Part shown: in pieces, positions 9,761 through 20,202 of the stretch | Numbering within the stretch: position 1 is the first letter of the stretch | How the letters are laid out: each line of letters starts with the position of its first letter | DNA from: Mycosarcoma maydis | Lineage: Eukaryota > Basidiomycota > Ustilaginomycetes > Ustilaginales | Length of the DNA: 64,000 bases | NCBI RefSeq assembly: GCF_000328475.2 | Contig: NC_026483.1 | Span: 967,381-1,031,380, forward strand | Reading direction: 5' to 3' | The notes under the pieces: model-generated | Databases searched by the model: none | The model's input: the letters and a program-made list of their open reading frames with translations, nothing else | What the model was told of the DNA's origin: nothing | Position numbers and translations under genes: made by a program

Positions 9761-12700
9761 ATGACGGACGCTGCAACGGCCACCACGGCCAGAAATGCAA
9801 GGTCAAGATCGACAAGTGCGAGTCTCAAGACCTCGCGTTACTCGTTGCCTCGATCAAAGTCAGGCTCGACCTCTTTGCCGTCGTCGCCTACGACTGGCAA
9901 GAGGGGCCTTACTTTCGACGTAACTACCGACAAGTCGAGCGCTACCACCGCTGTGATCGACGAGGCTACCGCACTTGGGGATGCTTCGATGTCTAAGGAG
10001 GTTTCGACTGATGGCGCAAACTGGATCGACGCTCGCGAGGGATACCGGCTGATGGCTATGCACCTCTGGCAAGCATTCCGACGCGAGTGTTTATTCGGCC
10101 TCGATCCAGCATGCAGCGGCATGGAAGCTGCAAGCGGTGTTGCGATTCGATACGGTAAAGGCCAGTACGTCGTCTGCCCGTCTAACGACCAACGACTCGT
10201 CGACTTCTGCCAGTCCGTCGCCGTGCTCAACTGTGAAGCGGCTATGACACTCACTTCGTCCGTAGTGGCTGCGATCACAACGCGTCTGGTTGGTTCAATC
10301 ACGCATGTACCCATCACGCCTTGTCAGCACATCCAGGTAGTCGATACCATGTCTGCACTAGCCGGTGCACGAAAAGCGCAAAACGCTTGTTTCGTCCGAT
10401 CCGAACAAACGCTCGTCGTCTGGTCCGACAAGGTGGAAAGCTTGCAAGACAGCGCCAAGGATCTCGAGGAAAAGATGATCCGCTTCGTCTGGAACAGCAG
10501 CTACTACAGCAATGCGAATAACCTGGTAGTGGCAAGCTCCACTTCGGGTTCTTGCACGCCCGCATTGGCTTGGCCTACTTCATCTACGCCGAGCTCAATG
10601 CCGGATTCAGGCGCCACTTCACCTATTTCACCAACGTTTTCGTCCAAGACATCGATCTCATCCCTAGCAAACCAGGACCACTTGGACAAGTCGGCTCGCA
10701 ACCACCGGCCCAGCTATCAAAAGGAACTCGATGCGCTCGGACGTCAAGGCAGTTTTCAGAGTATCGATGGTCTGGCTGTCAGTGCGGCAAAGGAGCGCGC
10801 GGTGTCCGGTGACATTGCGAGTCTTTCCACTTCGCCCAAATGTGCTCTGTTGCGAAAAGCAAGCATTGCGGCTGATCGCAAAGTCTCATTCACGGATCCA
10901 GCACCTGATCCTATCGGCATCCCAAATGAGGATCAGCGCACGAGCAACGTCGAGACACCAGGCTCGTCTGGCAAGGTGGAAGCGTTGGTTCGGCAAGCTG
11001 GCCTTCAGCGCAACAACAGCACGTTTTCGGAGACAAATACCTCGCAGCTCAGCTCTTCACGCTCTTCGTTGAGCTTGGCCAATGAAAAGCGCCAGAACGA
11101 TAGTGAGACTGGCGAAAGCATTCGAGACGACTCGGACCGCGAGAAGCAGCACGACGAGTACGAACAGCGACCGTTGAGCTACATTGCGCCTCTGCAACAC
11201 GGACTGGCGGTAGCGCTCGACATACTGATCTGCTTCTTGTTCATTTCCAAGCTGTTCGAGCATGCGCTGCGCGATGGTGACTGGCGTCGAATGGCACTGG
11301 CACCGATCACGCTGGTCATGTTCCCCGTGATCCTGTTTTTCTGCGACAACATCATCGGTATCATCATGCAGCTCGTCGGGCCTGTCAACCAGCTTCACCA
11401 GAACTCGCTCTACTTTTCCGGAAAGCCTCCCGTGCGCAAGCTCACCGCCGATCTGCCGCACATCACGATCCAGATGCCTGTCTACAAGGAGTCGCTCCAC
11501 GGCGTGCTGATGCCCACCATTGAATCGGTGAAAAAGGCGATCACAACGTACGAGCTGCAAGGTGGCACTGCCGGTATCGTCGTCTCTGAAGACGGGATGC
11601 TGTTGATGGATAAGCAAGAACAGAACATCCGCAAGCAGTTTTACGAGCGCAACAACGTTGGCTGGGTTGCTCGACCTGCTCATGGCCAGGAAGGCTATTT
11701 GCGCAAAGGACGCTTCAAGAAAGCTTCGAATCTCAACTTTACTTGTCATCTGTCGATGGCCGTGGAAGAGATGATGAGCAAGGCGAGACCGACCACGTTG
11801 GCCGAGTTGGAGCGGTTCCATTCGGATCCAGAATTCGTCGCATCGACAGAGGAAAGCGCACGCGTATCCGGCGAGCAGGTCGCATCGATCGAGAACAAGG
11901 AGCAAGTTGACCAGCAGGCTCAGTCGCAGTCGCAGTCGCAGTCGCAGCGGCTGGGATCAGACGATTGGAGCGACGCTGACGAGACCGAACTGTATCGACA
12001 ATGCCTTGAAGCATGCCTTGCACGCATGCACAGACTGGCGCAGGCCAAAGGAAACATTCGAATCGGACAATTGATTCTCATGATCGATTCCGACACTCGA
12101 GTTCCGCAAGACTGCCTTCTGGATGCGGCGACCGAGATGACGCAGTGTCCCGATGTGGGTGTCTTACAGCATTGCTCTGGAGTCATGCTGGTTTCGGATA
12201 GCTATTTCGAAACGTGCATTGCCTTCTTCACGCGACTGGTCAACTTTGCCATCAGCTTCACTGTGGCCAACGGCGACGTGGCGCCTTTCATCGGTCACAA
12301 TGCGATCCTGCGCTGGTCGGCGATGCAGGAAGCTTCTTTCATCGATCCCGACGACCAAGTGCGCAAGATCTGGTCGGAATCGCACGTCTCAGAAGACTTT
12401 GACATGGCACTTCGACTGCTCATGGCAGGGTACATCACGCGGTGGGCCACCTACTCGAACAACGGATTCGAGGAAGGTGTCTCCTTGACGTGCGATGACG
12501 AGTTGAATCGTTGGCAAAAGTACGCGTTTGGTTGCTCAGAGTTGGTACTGCACCGTATCTGGCACTGGCCATTCAAAGGGCTTTTCACGCCGCTCTTCAA
12601 GACGTTTCTCAAGAGTTCGGCACCGATTCACTACAAGTTCTCAGCCTGCAGCTACATCTTCAGCTACTATGCGATTGGAGCCGCTTTTCCAATGACGTTT

Positions 12701-13228
12701 GGCTTGTATCTGGTCGAAGGGTGGTTCTACCCGGTCCTCGATCCGTCGTTCATGACACCGTTCAAGATCTGGGTCTCAGTAGTTGTCGTCTTCACGTTGG
12801 GCGGTAACGTGGGTCAGATCGCAGCGAGATATCGAGCCAAACAGGCAAGTCTGTTGCACTTGATCAAGGAGCACCTGTCGTGGATGCCATGCATGTTTGT
12901 GTTTTTCGGAGGTTTGTCGTACCACGTTGCAACAGCGCTGCTATCTCATCCTCTGGGGATCGATATGTCGTGGGGGGCGACCAACAAGGATTTGGCGGAC
13001 AGCAACTTTTTCCTAGAGGTGCCGCTCATCTGGAAGCGATTCTGCAAGGTGATTCTGCTGTGCACGCTCTCGATCGTCTTGGTGGTCATCATGCAGATCC
13101 CAGCCATCGTTCCTCTGAATTGGTCCATCCAGGGTTTCTACACCTACTGGCCGCTATTGCTCACCGCCATCTCGCATCTCATCTATCCAATCGTGCTGAA
13201 TCCGGCGTTGCTGCGATTCTCGTTCTAG
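9761..13228 (+). CDS. Large membrane glycosyltransferase, family 2
   Basis: A 1155-residue multi-pass membrane protein with a GT2 catalytic core. The first ~450 residues are polar and Ser-rich. A pair of membrane segments follows near residues 485-540, then the nucleotide-sugar fold: HITIQMPVYKESL (about 566), VSEDGM, the DxD-type motif DSDTRVP (about 776), SEDFDMALRL (about 877) and NRWQKYAFGCSE (about 915), which takes the place of the Q/RxxRW motif of processive GT2 enzymes. Several C-terminal membrane spans follow. A Gln/Ser repeat (11921-11947) interrupts the catalytic region. It is not a typical chitin synthase because it lacks the QRRRW block. A role in surface polysaccharide synthesis is inference. 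The same frame is open from an ATG at 9578 (61 more residues); I prefer 9761 because the extra residues look like translated leader. Confidence 0.8.
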   Translation: MTDAATATTARNARSRSTSASLKTSRYSLPRSKSGSTSLPSSPTTGKRGLTFDVTTDKSSATTAVIDEATALGDASMSKEVSTDGANWIDAREGYRLMAMHLWQAFRRECLFGLDPACSGMEAASGVAIRYGKGQYVVCPSNDQRLVDFCQSVAVLNCEAAMTLTSSVVAAITTRLVGSITHVPITPCQHIQVVDTMSALAGARKAQNACFVRSEQTLVVWSDKVESLQDSAKDLEEKMIRFVWNSSYYSNANNLVVASSTSGSCTPALAWPTSSTPSSMPDSGATSPISPTFSSKTSISSLANQDHLDKSARNHRPSYQKELDALGRQGSFQSIDGLAVSAAKERAVSGDIASLSTSPKCALLRKASIAADRKVSFTDPAPDPIGIPNEDQRTSNVETPGSSGKVEALVRQAGLQRNNSTFSETNTSQLSSSRSSLSLANEKRQNDSETGESIRDDSDREKQHDEYEQRPLSYIAPLQHGLAVALDILICFLFISKLFEHALRDGDWRRMALAPITLVMFPVILFFCDNIIGIIMQLVGPVNQLHQNSLYFSGKPPVRKLTADLPHITIQMPVYKESLHGVLMPTIESVKKAITTYELQGGTAGIVVSEDGMLLMDKQEQNIRKQFYERNNVGWVARPAHGQEGYLRKGRFKKASNLNFTCHLSMAVEEMMSKARPTTLAELERFHSDPEFVASTEESARVSGEQVASIENKEQVDQQAQSQSQSQSQRLGSDDWSDADETELYRQCLEACLARMHRLAQAKGNIRIGQLILMIDSDTRVPQDCLLDAATEMTQCPDVGVLQHCSGVMLVSDSYFETCIAFFTRLVNFAISFTVANGDVAPFIGHNAILRWSAMQEASFIDPDDQVRKIWSESHVSEDFDMALRLLMAGYITRWATYSNNGFEEGVSLTCDDELNRWQKYAFGCSELVLHRIWHWPFKGLFTPLFKTFLKSSAPIHYKFSACSYIFSYYAIGAAFPMTFGLYLVEGWFYPVLDPSFMTPFKIWVSVVVVFTLGGNVGQIAARYRAKQASLLHLIKEHLSWMPCMFVFFGGLSYHVATALLSHPLGIDMSWGATNKDLADSNFFLEVPLIWKRFCKVILLCTLSIVLVVIMQIPAIVPLNWSIQGFYTYWPLLLTAISHLIYPIVLNPALLRFSF

Positions 13229-13485
13229 CACTTGCACCCTGTACAACAACAAGCACCCAGTTTTCAAGCAACATGCACAACGGCCAACCGGATCATCGTG
13301 TACATCAAAAGTCTCGCTCGCCGAAGCACACAGACACTCGTCTAGAGCCTGGGTAGAAATCACAAACCGTCATGCGTACCAACAGAACATGTTTGATTCG
13401 TGACCAACAACTTGAGCAACTAACCATAATAGATACAACTAAACATAGAAAACAGGAGTGATTCGTGAATGCGAGCTTGTGTGCT

Positions 13486-15306
13486 TTACGATCGAGTCTC
13501 GAGCCTGAGCTGGGACTGGAGATCGATTTTCTTGTCGTCGTCCTCTGCACCTGTTGACGAGGCGGAGGAAGATTCGAGATCGAGGTGAGGCAAGGTCGTC
13601 TTTGGTGTGAAAGCGTCGGACGATACGGATGCAGACTTGGCACGCGTGGCACGGCCCATGCTCCAGACGGGACGTTCGAAGACCTGGTCGATTTCTTCGA
13701 GCGGCAGACCGGCGGTCTCGGGCAGGAAGATGGCGTAGAACGGCAGGGCGAGAACCAGCGACACAGCAGCGTAGAAAGCAAACGTACCAGCTCCACCCAT
13801 GGGAGAGTTGAGCATCGGCTGCAGAGTTCGTGTGGCCGAAAATTGGAGCAGGTAGTGCATGGCCATGACAATCGACGAGGCAATACTACGAACGTTCATC
13901 TCGAAGATCTCGGTTCCAACGAGGTATTGGGCGAGATTGCCACCGGCCGAGAAACTGGCACCGGAGATGAAGATGGCTGCAAGTGCAGCTTGACCTGCGT
14001 GCTTTTCGCCCTTGGTGTGGTTGCCCTGCACATACAGACCCAAGAAGACCGAGACGTAGAGCATCGAGAGACCTTGGATGAAAACGCCAATGAGCAACGT
14101 CTTGCGTCGTCCCAACAGATCGATCAGCAAGAGCGACGAGAGAATTCCGCATCCCAACTTTGTGGCGCCAAATCCGACAGACATGACGTAGCCGTTCTTG
14201 TCCGAAGCACCGACGAGCGTCATGATACGGTTGGCGTACGTTGCGATGGCTCCAGGACCTCCGAATTGCACCAGCAGCTGGATCATAACGCCTAGTCCGA
14301 CTTTAAGCAGGTTCTTTCGGCTGGTCACGACCAGCTTGAGCTTGTGAAGCGTCTTGTATTTGCGCAGCAGCGAGTCCACAGGAAGTGCGTCTTCCCGTGC
14401 GATCTGTTGACGGTGCTCTTCGGCGATCGACTCGCGCATGAGTTGGGTCTCCTCGATCATAGCTGGGTGGTTCTCGTCAAGGTTGCGGTAGAATTTGAGC
14501 GAACGAGTTGCCTTTTCGACATGGCCTTGGTCCAACAGCCATCGTGGCGACTCGTGGAGGAACAAGGTGCTGAGCAGGAGAAACGTATGCCACACCAAGG
14601 GCAAGATAATGACGATTTGCCAGATAATGTTCTTGTGCTTGTCCTGTGTACGAGAGGCACCGAGGTTGACGGCGTATCCCAGCATAGCTCCCAGATAGAT
14701 CGACACACTGTACACCGAAGTGCAGAGACCACGGATCTGGCGAGGAGCCTGGCAGAGCAAACAAGAAGTAGGGGGAGCAAAGTCAGCACTTGGCTCCTGA
14801 AAGACACCAGCACAGTAAGCAAAGCGGAGAAAAGCAAAACTTACCGTCTCGACTAGGAAAACCGGAGAGCAGACTGACGAGATACCAACGCCTACACCTG
14901 TCACCATTCGGCCAATGTAGAGCAGCGCAATGCGTTCGGCGCTCGCCATCCACATGGCTGATCCGATGATGATAAGGATGCAGCTGAGTCTACCGGCCAT
15001 CACACGACCGAAGCGGTCCGAGGTGGCGTATCCGACCAAAGCACCCAAGGTCGAGAGCAACTGAACCATGGCGACAATGTTGGACTCCTTGCTAGATTTC
15101 TTCTTGACGTTAAAGGCATGTTCAAAGGCAGGTGTACCGATGGATCCCGAGATGACACCTTCATCCATACCTCGACTGGCACCGAGCAAGCCGATGCTCA
15201 AGACAGCCATAAGCAAACGCCAGTTGAGCGCCTGCGACGGAACCTCATGGATGTGCCGAAGCTTGGACGGAACCCATCTCTTACCGGATCCTGCTGTTGG
15301 GCCCAT
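13486..15306 (-). CDS. Sugar-porter family MFS transporter (one intron)
   Basis: A 574-residue, 12-span major facilitator of the sugar porter family, presumably a plasma-membrane carrier for a sugar or related polyol/acid. Family motifs are visible: SDRFGRVMAGR after span 2, YIGRMVTGVGVG, HESPRWLLD in the central region and PETAGLPLEEIDQVF at the end of span 12. A 96-bp GT-AG intron at 14749-14844 is inferred because its removal joins VFLVET to APRQIRGL, exactly the family sequence after span 4. The intron length is a multiple of three and carries no stop, so the unspliced frame stays open. The ATG at 15306 is the first true ATG of the frame; upstream in-frame sequence lacks one. Substrate cannot be assigned. 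Confidence 0.85.
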   Translation of the reverse strand: MGPTAGSGKRWVPSKLRHIHEVPSQALNWRLLMAVLSIGLLGASRGMDEGVISGSIGTPAFEHAFNVKKKSSKESNIVAMVQLLSTLGALVGYATSDRFGRVMAGRLSCILIIIGSAMWMASAERIALLYIGRMVTGVGVGISSVCSPVFLVETVSFAFLRFAYCAGVFQEPSADFAPPTSCLLCQAPRQIRGLCTSVYSVSIYLGAMLGYAVNLGASRTQDKHKNIIWQIVIILPLVWHTFLLLSTLFLHESPRWLLDQGHVEKATRSLKFYRNLDENHPAMIEETQLMRESIAEEHRQQIAREDALPVDSLLRKYKTLHKLKLVVTSRKNLLKVGLGVMIQLLVQFGGPGAIATYANRIMTLVGASDKNGYVMSVGFGATKLGCGILSSLLLIDLLGRRKTLLIGVFIQGLSMLYVSVFLGLYVQGNHTKGEKHAGQAALAAIFISGASFSAGGNLAQYLVGTEIFEMNVRSIASSIVMAMHYLLQFSATRTLQPMLNSPMGGAGTFAFYAAVSLVLALPFYAIFLPETAGLPLEEIDQVFERPVWSMGRATRAKSASVSSDAFTPKTTLPHLDLESSSASSTGAEDDDKKIDLQSQLRLETRS

Positions 15307-15449
15307 GGTTGCAGCCTTTGTTGTTCTAGGAGTGGTCGTAGATGAAGCGGTATCGGAGCAAGGCAAGGCGGGGCAAGGCAGGGCAATGTCTTGGATGATG
15401 ATGTTGATAATGAGAGGGGCCCCACAATCGAGGTTGGCAATGGCTAGAT

Positions 15450-15455
15450 CTTATA
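15450..15455 (-). promoter_or_regulatory. TATA-like box upstream of the sugar-porter gene
   Basis: Minus strand reads TATAAG about 145 bp upstream of the start codon at 15306, a distance similar to the TATA-like boxes of neighbouring genes. Confidence 0.35.
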
Positions 15456-16045
15456 CTAAAGGGAGCCTCCGTCGGCGAAACATGTTTCGTACCAACCAAA
15501 CTAGTGCGATCTGCCTTTTAGGTTGATGTTCCTGCGTGTCATCGTGGCCACATGGTGGCGGAGGAGAAACGGTGTGCTCCGTCCAATGGTTAGGATTGGT
15601 CGAAAGCCTTTGGCGAAAGGGGCGTTTGACGGGGCTTGTCAGTCCGTTTGGAACGCTTGTGCAGCGGAGGAACACAGTCTCGGGCCGTAAGGCGTGCCGA
15701 ATGGACCGCCCCGCACGAACACAACGCGCGGGACACGACGCACAATGCACAACGCACGATGGAGACCAAAGTTTTTTGTGGCTTGAAGACGGTAAGGTGA
15801 GGTCACGTCAGGTACGACCAACCAAAGTATCGCCAAGTCAAATGCAAACTTGACAATCACGAATCGTGAATGATCCCGTGTCCGCCTGCCTCGAGCCATC
15901 TTGGCCGGCGAACAGGTTGAGCGAATCACGAACAGCAGTCGTGAGTCACGTAGTGGAGCCCCGCAACCTCGTCTTCTCGCAACGCCCCAAAAGGAAGGTC
16001 CGTTGCCACATGTATCGACGGAGTGCTGCAAGCGAGCGTTTTGAT

Positions 16046-16075
16046 TCCGTCTCCGTCTCCGTCTCCGTCTCCGTT
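16046..16075. repeat. TCCGTC hexamer array
   Basis: Four perfect TCCGTC units and one TCCGTT, about 410 bp upstream of the carrier gene. Related arrays occur at 19916-19939 and 20203-20238 beside the PrpF-family and regulator genes. Confidence 0.9.
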
Positions 16076-16483
16076 TGTGTCTCCATGCGGAGTTGTTTTA
16101 ACCGAGGCAGCCATTTTTTATTATTTACCATTGCTCCACCCACGGCCACGGCGGTCTTTGACAGCAAATACTCACGACTGTATCGCCACTGAAGAGTCTC
16201 ATTCACGATTGCCGCCATCTCCTTGGCGTCCGGAACTCTCCGCTCAAGTCTCGCGACGGCTTTGTCAGTAGTGGCACTCGTGGCTCGCGCTTATGTGTTA
16301 GACAGAGACTGGTTCACGTTGGTGATTGCGCCTTGCTTCGGAGTATTTAACACCATGTCTGGTGGCGGCGGCCACGAGAGTCGTGTCCTCAATCCTCGAC
16401 AGCCAAACAACGCAACACGCTCAAGTGATACATCACAGCTCTCAGCTTGATCGTTTATTTTGTCCCAAGAACCACGATTCGCC

Positions 16484-17548
16484 ATGTCGACAACAGAGAA
16501 ACGAATCTCGCCTTCGCCCATGCACTCGCTGCTCGCCGGAACCATCGCCGGTGCGGTCGAAGGGTTTCTTACTTACCCGACCGAGTTTGTCAAGACGCAG
16601 GCTCAGCTTGCCTCGAATGCAGCCGCAAGTGCCAGCAAGACATGTTCGGTCCCCAAGAGTGTTCCGGGGGCGGTTCGACACATCTCGTATGGTGCATTGC
16701 CAGCGCACAAGCTCAACATCGCCGCCGCCGCCGCCGCCACATCAGCACCATCAACCACTGTACCGATGCCAAAAGCAGGCGCCTCGGCGATGCAGATTGT
16801 CCGGGATACTTGGAAGACTCGCGGGATCACTGGCTTCTTCAGCGGCGCAGGTGCCATGGTTACGGGCAACTCTGCTAAAGCGGGTGTTCGCTTCCTCACG
16901 TACGATACGATTCAAAACCTTCTGCGACCAAAGTCGATCGATGCAAACCAGAAGCTCGGAATGGGCAGATCGATCCTTGCCGGCTTCCTGGCTGGATCGG
17001 CCGAGGCGATGCTCGCGGTCACGCCTTCCGAGGCGATCAAGACACGGATGATCCAGGATTCGCTGCAGCCTGCTCACATGCGCAAGTACAAAGGCGCCAT
17101 CGATGCGGTTCAAAAGATTGTGGGCGCTGAGGGCTTGGCTGGTCTGTACAGAGGGTTGGGTGCCACGGTGCTGCGACAGGGAGCAAACTCATCGGTGAGG
17201 TTGACATCCTACTCCATCTTGAAATCCGTACAAACGCAAGCAGGCTATGCCAAGTCCACAGCAGCGACATTCGCATCGGGAGCAGGCGCTGGCTTGATCA
17301 CCGTCTACCTCACAATGCCGTTTGACGTGGTCAAGACGCGAATGCAACAGTCACCCTCGACCACAGGAGCTACACAGAGCAAGCCGAGCATCGTCTCGTG
17401 CGGTCTCGACATTGTCAAGAGGGAAGGAGTAAAGAGCCTCTGGAAGGGTACCACCCCACGATTGACCAGGTTGATTTTCAGCGGTGGCATCGCGTTTACT
17501 GCTTACGAGACGGTTATTGGCTGGCTCAACCCGACCACAGTTGCTTGA
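16484..17548 (+). CDS. Mitochondrial citrate/tricarboxylate carrier
   Basis: A 354-residue mitochondrial carrier family protein with the usual three repeats. Each repeat shows the Px[D/E]xx[K/R] signature: YPTEFVKTQ, TPSEAIKTR and MPFDVVKTR. The block LRQGANSSVRLTSY is characteristic of the citrate/tricarboxylate carriers (Ctp1 family, which includes smut Mtt1), so exchange of citrate, isocitrate or cis-aconitate for another carboxylate across the inner membrane is the likely role. Between spans 1 and 2 there is a long Ala/Ser-rich loop (about residues 35-95) not usual in the family. The first true ATG of the frame is at 16484; further upstream only a TTG is available. It is divergent from the sugar porter and convergent with the PrpF-family gene. 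Whether it serves citrate metabolism generally or a pathway with its neighbours is open. Confidence 0.87.
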   Translation: MSTTEKRISPSPMHSLLAGTIAGAVEGFLTYPTEFVKTQAQLASNAAASASKTCSVPKSVPGAVRHISYGALPAHKLNIAAAAAATSAPSTTVPMPKAGASAMQIVRDTWKTRGITGFFSGAGAMVTGNSAKAGVRFLTYDTIQNLLRPKSIDANQKLGMGRSILAGFLAGSAEAMLAVTPSEAIKTRMIQDSLQPAHMRKYKGAIDAVQKIVGAEGLAGLYRGLGATVLRQGANSSVRLTSYSILKSVQTQAGYAKSTAATFASGAGAGLITVYLTMPFDVVKTRMQQSPSTTGATQSKPSIVSCGLDIVKREGVKSLWKGTTPRLTRLIFSGGIAFTAYETVIGWLNPTTVA

Positions 17549-18198
17549 GGGAACTATCTACTTGTCACACGCTTTCTGCACAATACATGGTTTAGCTTTT
17601 GTCCAAGATACTACTGAAGAAGAGTCTGGCCGTGTCGTAGACGCACCCAAGGATGACGGAACACTGCGCAACAGAGCCCATCGCACCACGGTGAGATTGT
17701 GCAAGACTCGGGCTACGGAAAACCTCACAGCAGCGTCAACGCAGGTGCACAATTTCTAGAGCTTGCACACGGAACCAAGAACAAGAACCACTCCCGGCCC
17801 AGCCCAAGAAGTACAATGTATCCGACACGGTTCGCCACGGTTTGAGCGGAACAGTTGAAGATTACAACCCAAGTCCGATTGGTAGTCTAGACTTCCTTTT
17901 GGTACAGCGGTTAAGCTTCAAGTTATACGCACGCAAACAAGAGGCAAATGCAAACCGGCAAATGTGAATCACGAATGGCTGCAGTCGTGAGTATCATTCC
18001 ATTGAGATTCGTGATTCTTGACTTGTGACTTGCGGTCTGACGACAGCTTGGCTATTCTGTAGATGAAAATGCACGGCACAGGACAAGGCTTTTCATATAT
18101 GAAGCGCGAGCGAGCGCTGAAATACCACATGAGCAAACGAGGACTGGTATCTTAAACATGAGCATTGAGCAGGGCTACAAAGTGGCAAAGTGTATGGT
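17549..18198. other. Convergent 3' intergenic region
   Basis: Lies between two convergent genes. I see no reading frame worth calling. A few CGTGAATCACGAATG-type heptamer copies occur around 17965-18015. Confidence 0.55.
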
Positions 18199-19521
18199 CT
18201 ACTGGCTAGGCGAGAGGTAATACGCTTCAGCAGAAGCCAGTCTCCTTGCAGTCCTGAAAAGACTCGTGCTCCTCACAGTGACGCCAACCGGGCTCTTGCT
18301 ATCCATCTCGACATCCGCGGTAGCTTCAATGGCACCGCATGCGTGTGCGAACTTGAGCCTTTCCGGCATCATCTTGGTTTGCTTGAGCAGAATCTGGTTC
18401 GGGATCGACCCTGGAATGCTGCAGGCAGCAGCGAGGCAGACACCACCGGAGAGCTGTAATGCAGGATGTGGTCGACCCATGCTGAAGCTTCGCGAGAGAA
18501 CGTGTGCGTCGGAGCCGGGGAGCGCGTCGGAAACCAGACAGATCTTGGGTGTGCCTTTGGTCTTTGCTGCAGTGGCCGTGTCGGGTGCAAGACCCATTAC
18601 GACGGCGGCTGCTTGACGGATCAGCTCTACGCGAGCCGAGTGGCGTTCCAGTACGGAAGCTGGCTCGTTTCCGCGCAGGGTCTCATCAATGTCGGAGAGC
18701 CGAACAAAGACGAACGGATTGGCTGCATCGACGCATGATACTTCGATCGGCAAGTCTTCGCCGTGTATGTGCAGCAAATCCAAAGGTTTGCCAGTGGGGC
18801 AGAGCGAGGTACACATGCTGCCCGCTGGGTCAAGGAAATCCAACTGGATCGGCGAGCCTGTACCTGCAACACCGTCGATGACCACGTCGCCAAATTCGAC
18901 CGGCTTTCCATTGCGAACAAGGAATGTAGATCGGATGAGCTGGTTGTTGTTGAGACAGCGAAGAGTGAGTGCGACCTTGTCTTGTCGGCCTTTGCCGTTG
19001 GTCTTGGCGAATGCAGCAAGTGGTGCCAGGACTGACGCCGGGATGAGACCCTCTTCAAATGCAAAAGGGCCAACACCACTAAGAATGTTGCCGCAGTTGC
19101 CGGTAAAGTCGAGCTTGTCGCCTTCGATGGGGCACTGGATGAACAGGTAATCGACGTCGGCGATGTGAGGAGCAGAGCTCTGCGAGACAACAGCAATCTT
19201 GGAAGTTGTCGAAGTGCCACCACCCAATCCATTGAGCTGACGGCCAAACGGATCAGGACTGCCCATGATCGAAGGCAAGATGTTTTGCCATTCGGCTCGA
19301 GAGCTGGGCAGATCGGAAGCCTTGATGAAAAGTCCCTTTGAGGTTCCTGCTCGCATGATTACCGTGCGAAGGGAGCGACGTTCAAACGATGGCGACTTGC
19401 TAGAAGACGCACCTGCCGTAGTCGCGCCCGGAGCGATGGGCAGAGCGCTTTTGGTCAAGATCTTGGGCTCGACATAGCGAAAGTCTTCAAAGTGACGGCT
19501 CGAGGTAGGCTGGAGCAACAT
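18199..19521 (-). CDS. PrpF-family isomerase (aconitate/methylaconitate isomerase-like)
   Basis: A 440-residue protein of the PrpF/DUF453 family, which has two diaminopimelate-epimerase-like halves. Visible hallmarks are MRAGTSKGLFI near residue 57, NGLGGGTSTTSKIAVV, DYLFIQC, and TGNCGNILSGVGPFA near residue 140, which carries the catalytic Cys in a CGN context. VDAANPFVFVR and the C-terminal MPERLKFAHACG are also family-like. Members interconvert double-bond isomers of propene-tricarboxylates: bacterial PrpF acts on methylaconitate, and smut Adi1 on cis/trans-aconitate in itaconate synthesis. The first ~50 residues form a Ser-rich extension that is not part of the fold. No strong mitochondrial presequence is obvious. 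It sits between the tricarboxylate carrier and the Zn2Cys6 regulator. Its exact substrate cannot be told from sequence; I do not equate it with Adi1. Confidence 0.83.
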   Translation of the reverse strand: MLLQPTSSRHFEDFRYVEPKILTKSALPIAPGATTAGASSSKSPSFERRSLRTVIMRAGTSKGLFIKASDLPSSRAEWQNILPSIMGSPDPFGRQLNGLGGGTSTTSKIAVVSQSSAPHIADVDYLFIQCPIEGDKLDFTGNCGNILSGVGPFAFEEGLIPASVLAPLAAFAKTNGKGRQDKVALTLRCLNNNQLIRSTFLVRNGKPVEFGDVVIDGVAGTGSPIQLDFLDPAGSMCTSLCPTGKPLDLLHIHGEDLPIEVSCVDAANPFVFVRLSDIDETLRGNEPASVLERHSARVELIRQAAAVVMGLAPDTATAAKTKGTPKICLVSDALPGSDAHVLSRSFSMGRPHPALQLSGGVCLAAACSIPGSIPNQILLKQTKMMPERLKFAHACGAIEATADVEMDSKSPVGVTVRSTSLFRTARRLASAEAYYLSPSQ

Positions 19522-19659
19522 TTTTGGCGTGTAGCTTTGTCAAGTGGGTTCAGTAGAAAGCGAATGGTTGATCCTCGCCAAGTGGGATCCTTGTGTGCTG
19601 GCAAAAGTGTGGGGGTCGATCTGCCAACGCCAAAGACATAGCTTCGCGGAGGGCTTCAT

Positions 19660-19668
19660 GATATATAC
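19660..19668 (-). promoter_or_regulatory. TATA-like box upstream of the PrpF-family gene
   Basis: An alternating TATATA stretch about 140 bp upstream of the start codon at 19521. Confidence 0.35.
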
Positions 19669-19915
19669 CACAACAACACTGGCTACTGACGGAGCCAAGG
19701 TGGCGGTGTTGAGACCAACGGAGACATGGATGGCGAGCATGACATCGTCCAATCGAATCGTCCGGCTTGTCGCAAAGCCACTGCAGAGCGACAGTTGCGT
19801 CCGCCCCGCCGGTAACGTCGTACAAGTTCGAGTGGAGGCAACAACCAACCGTAGAATCCACTAGCGCCGGTTTCTGACAGCTCGGTTGATGTTGTTGCCC
19901 TCCGTTGGATCGTTA

Positions 19916-19939
19916 GTCCGTGTCCGTGTCCGTGTCCGT
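19916..19939. repeat. GTCCGT hexamer array
   Basis: Four perfect tandem GTCCGT units, ending in GTCCGTCT. The unit differs by one base from the TCCGTC arrays at 16046 and 20203 when read in register. Confidence 0.9.
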
Positions 19940-20202
19940 CTGGTTCAACTTGGACGGAGTTTCGGGGAAAACAAAACAAAATTCACCGAACAGCGTGCAA
20001 TAATTGTGAATTAAAAATCGCGAAAATAATGCTCGAGATTCCTTAATCCTGAATCCCGAATGCTTCACACTGTTCCGATGCCAGCGAGCGTATCAAGTTA
20101 AAATGAAATTATGCCACTGCTGGACGGCGATAAATCGAATCAAATTCACGAATGTTGCCCGCGCCGAGGCCGTTTCACAAAATCACGTGGGTGTGCCTTT
20201 CT

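Larger units (their letters stand above)
15307..16483. other. Divergent promoter region between MFS and carrier genes
   Basis: No gene is supported. It contains an inverted heptamer pair (ATCACGAATCGTGAAT near 15856-15871), other ATTCACG-type copies near 15920 and 16200, and a TCCGTC hexamer array (listed separately). It should hold the promoters of the two divergently transcribed genes. Confidence 0.55.

Noticed and set aside
9761..13228. Chitin synthase
   Set aside because: It is a GT2 membrane protein, but the QRRRW block and other chitin synthase motifs are absent; NRWQKYAFG stands in their place.
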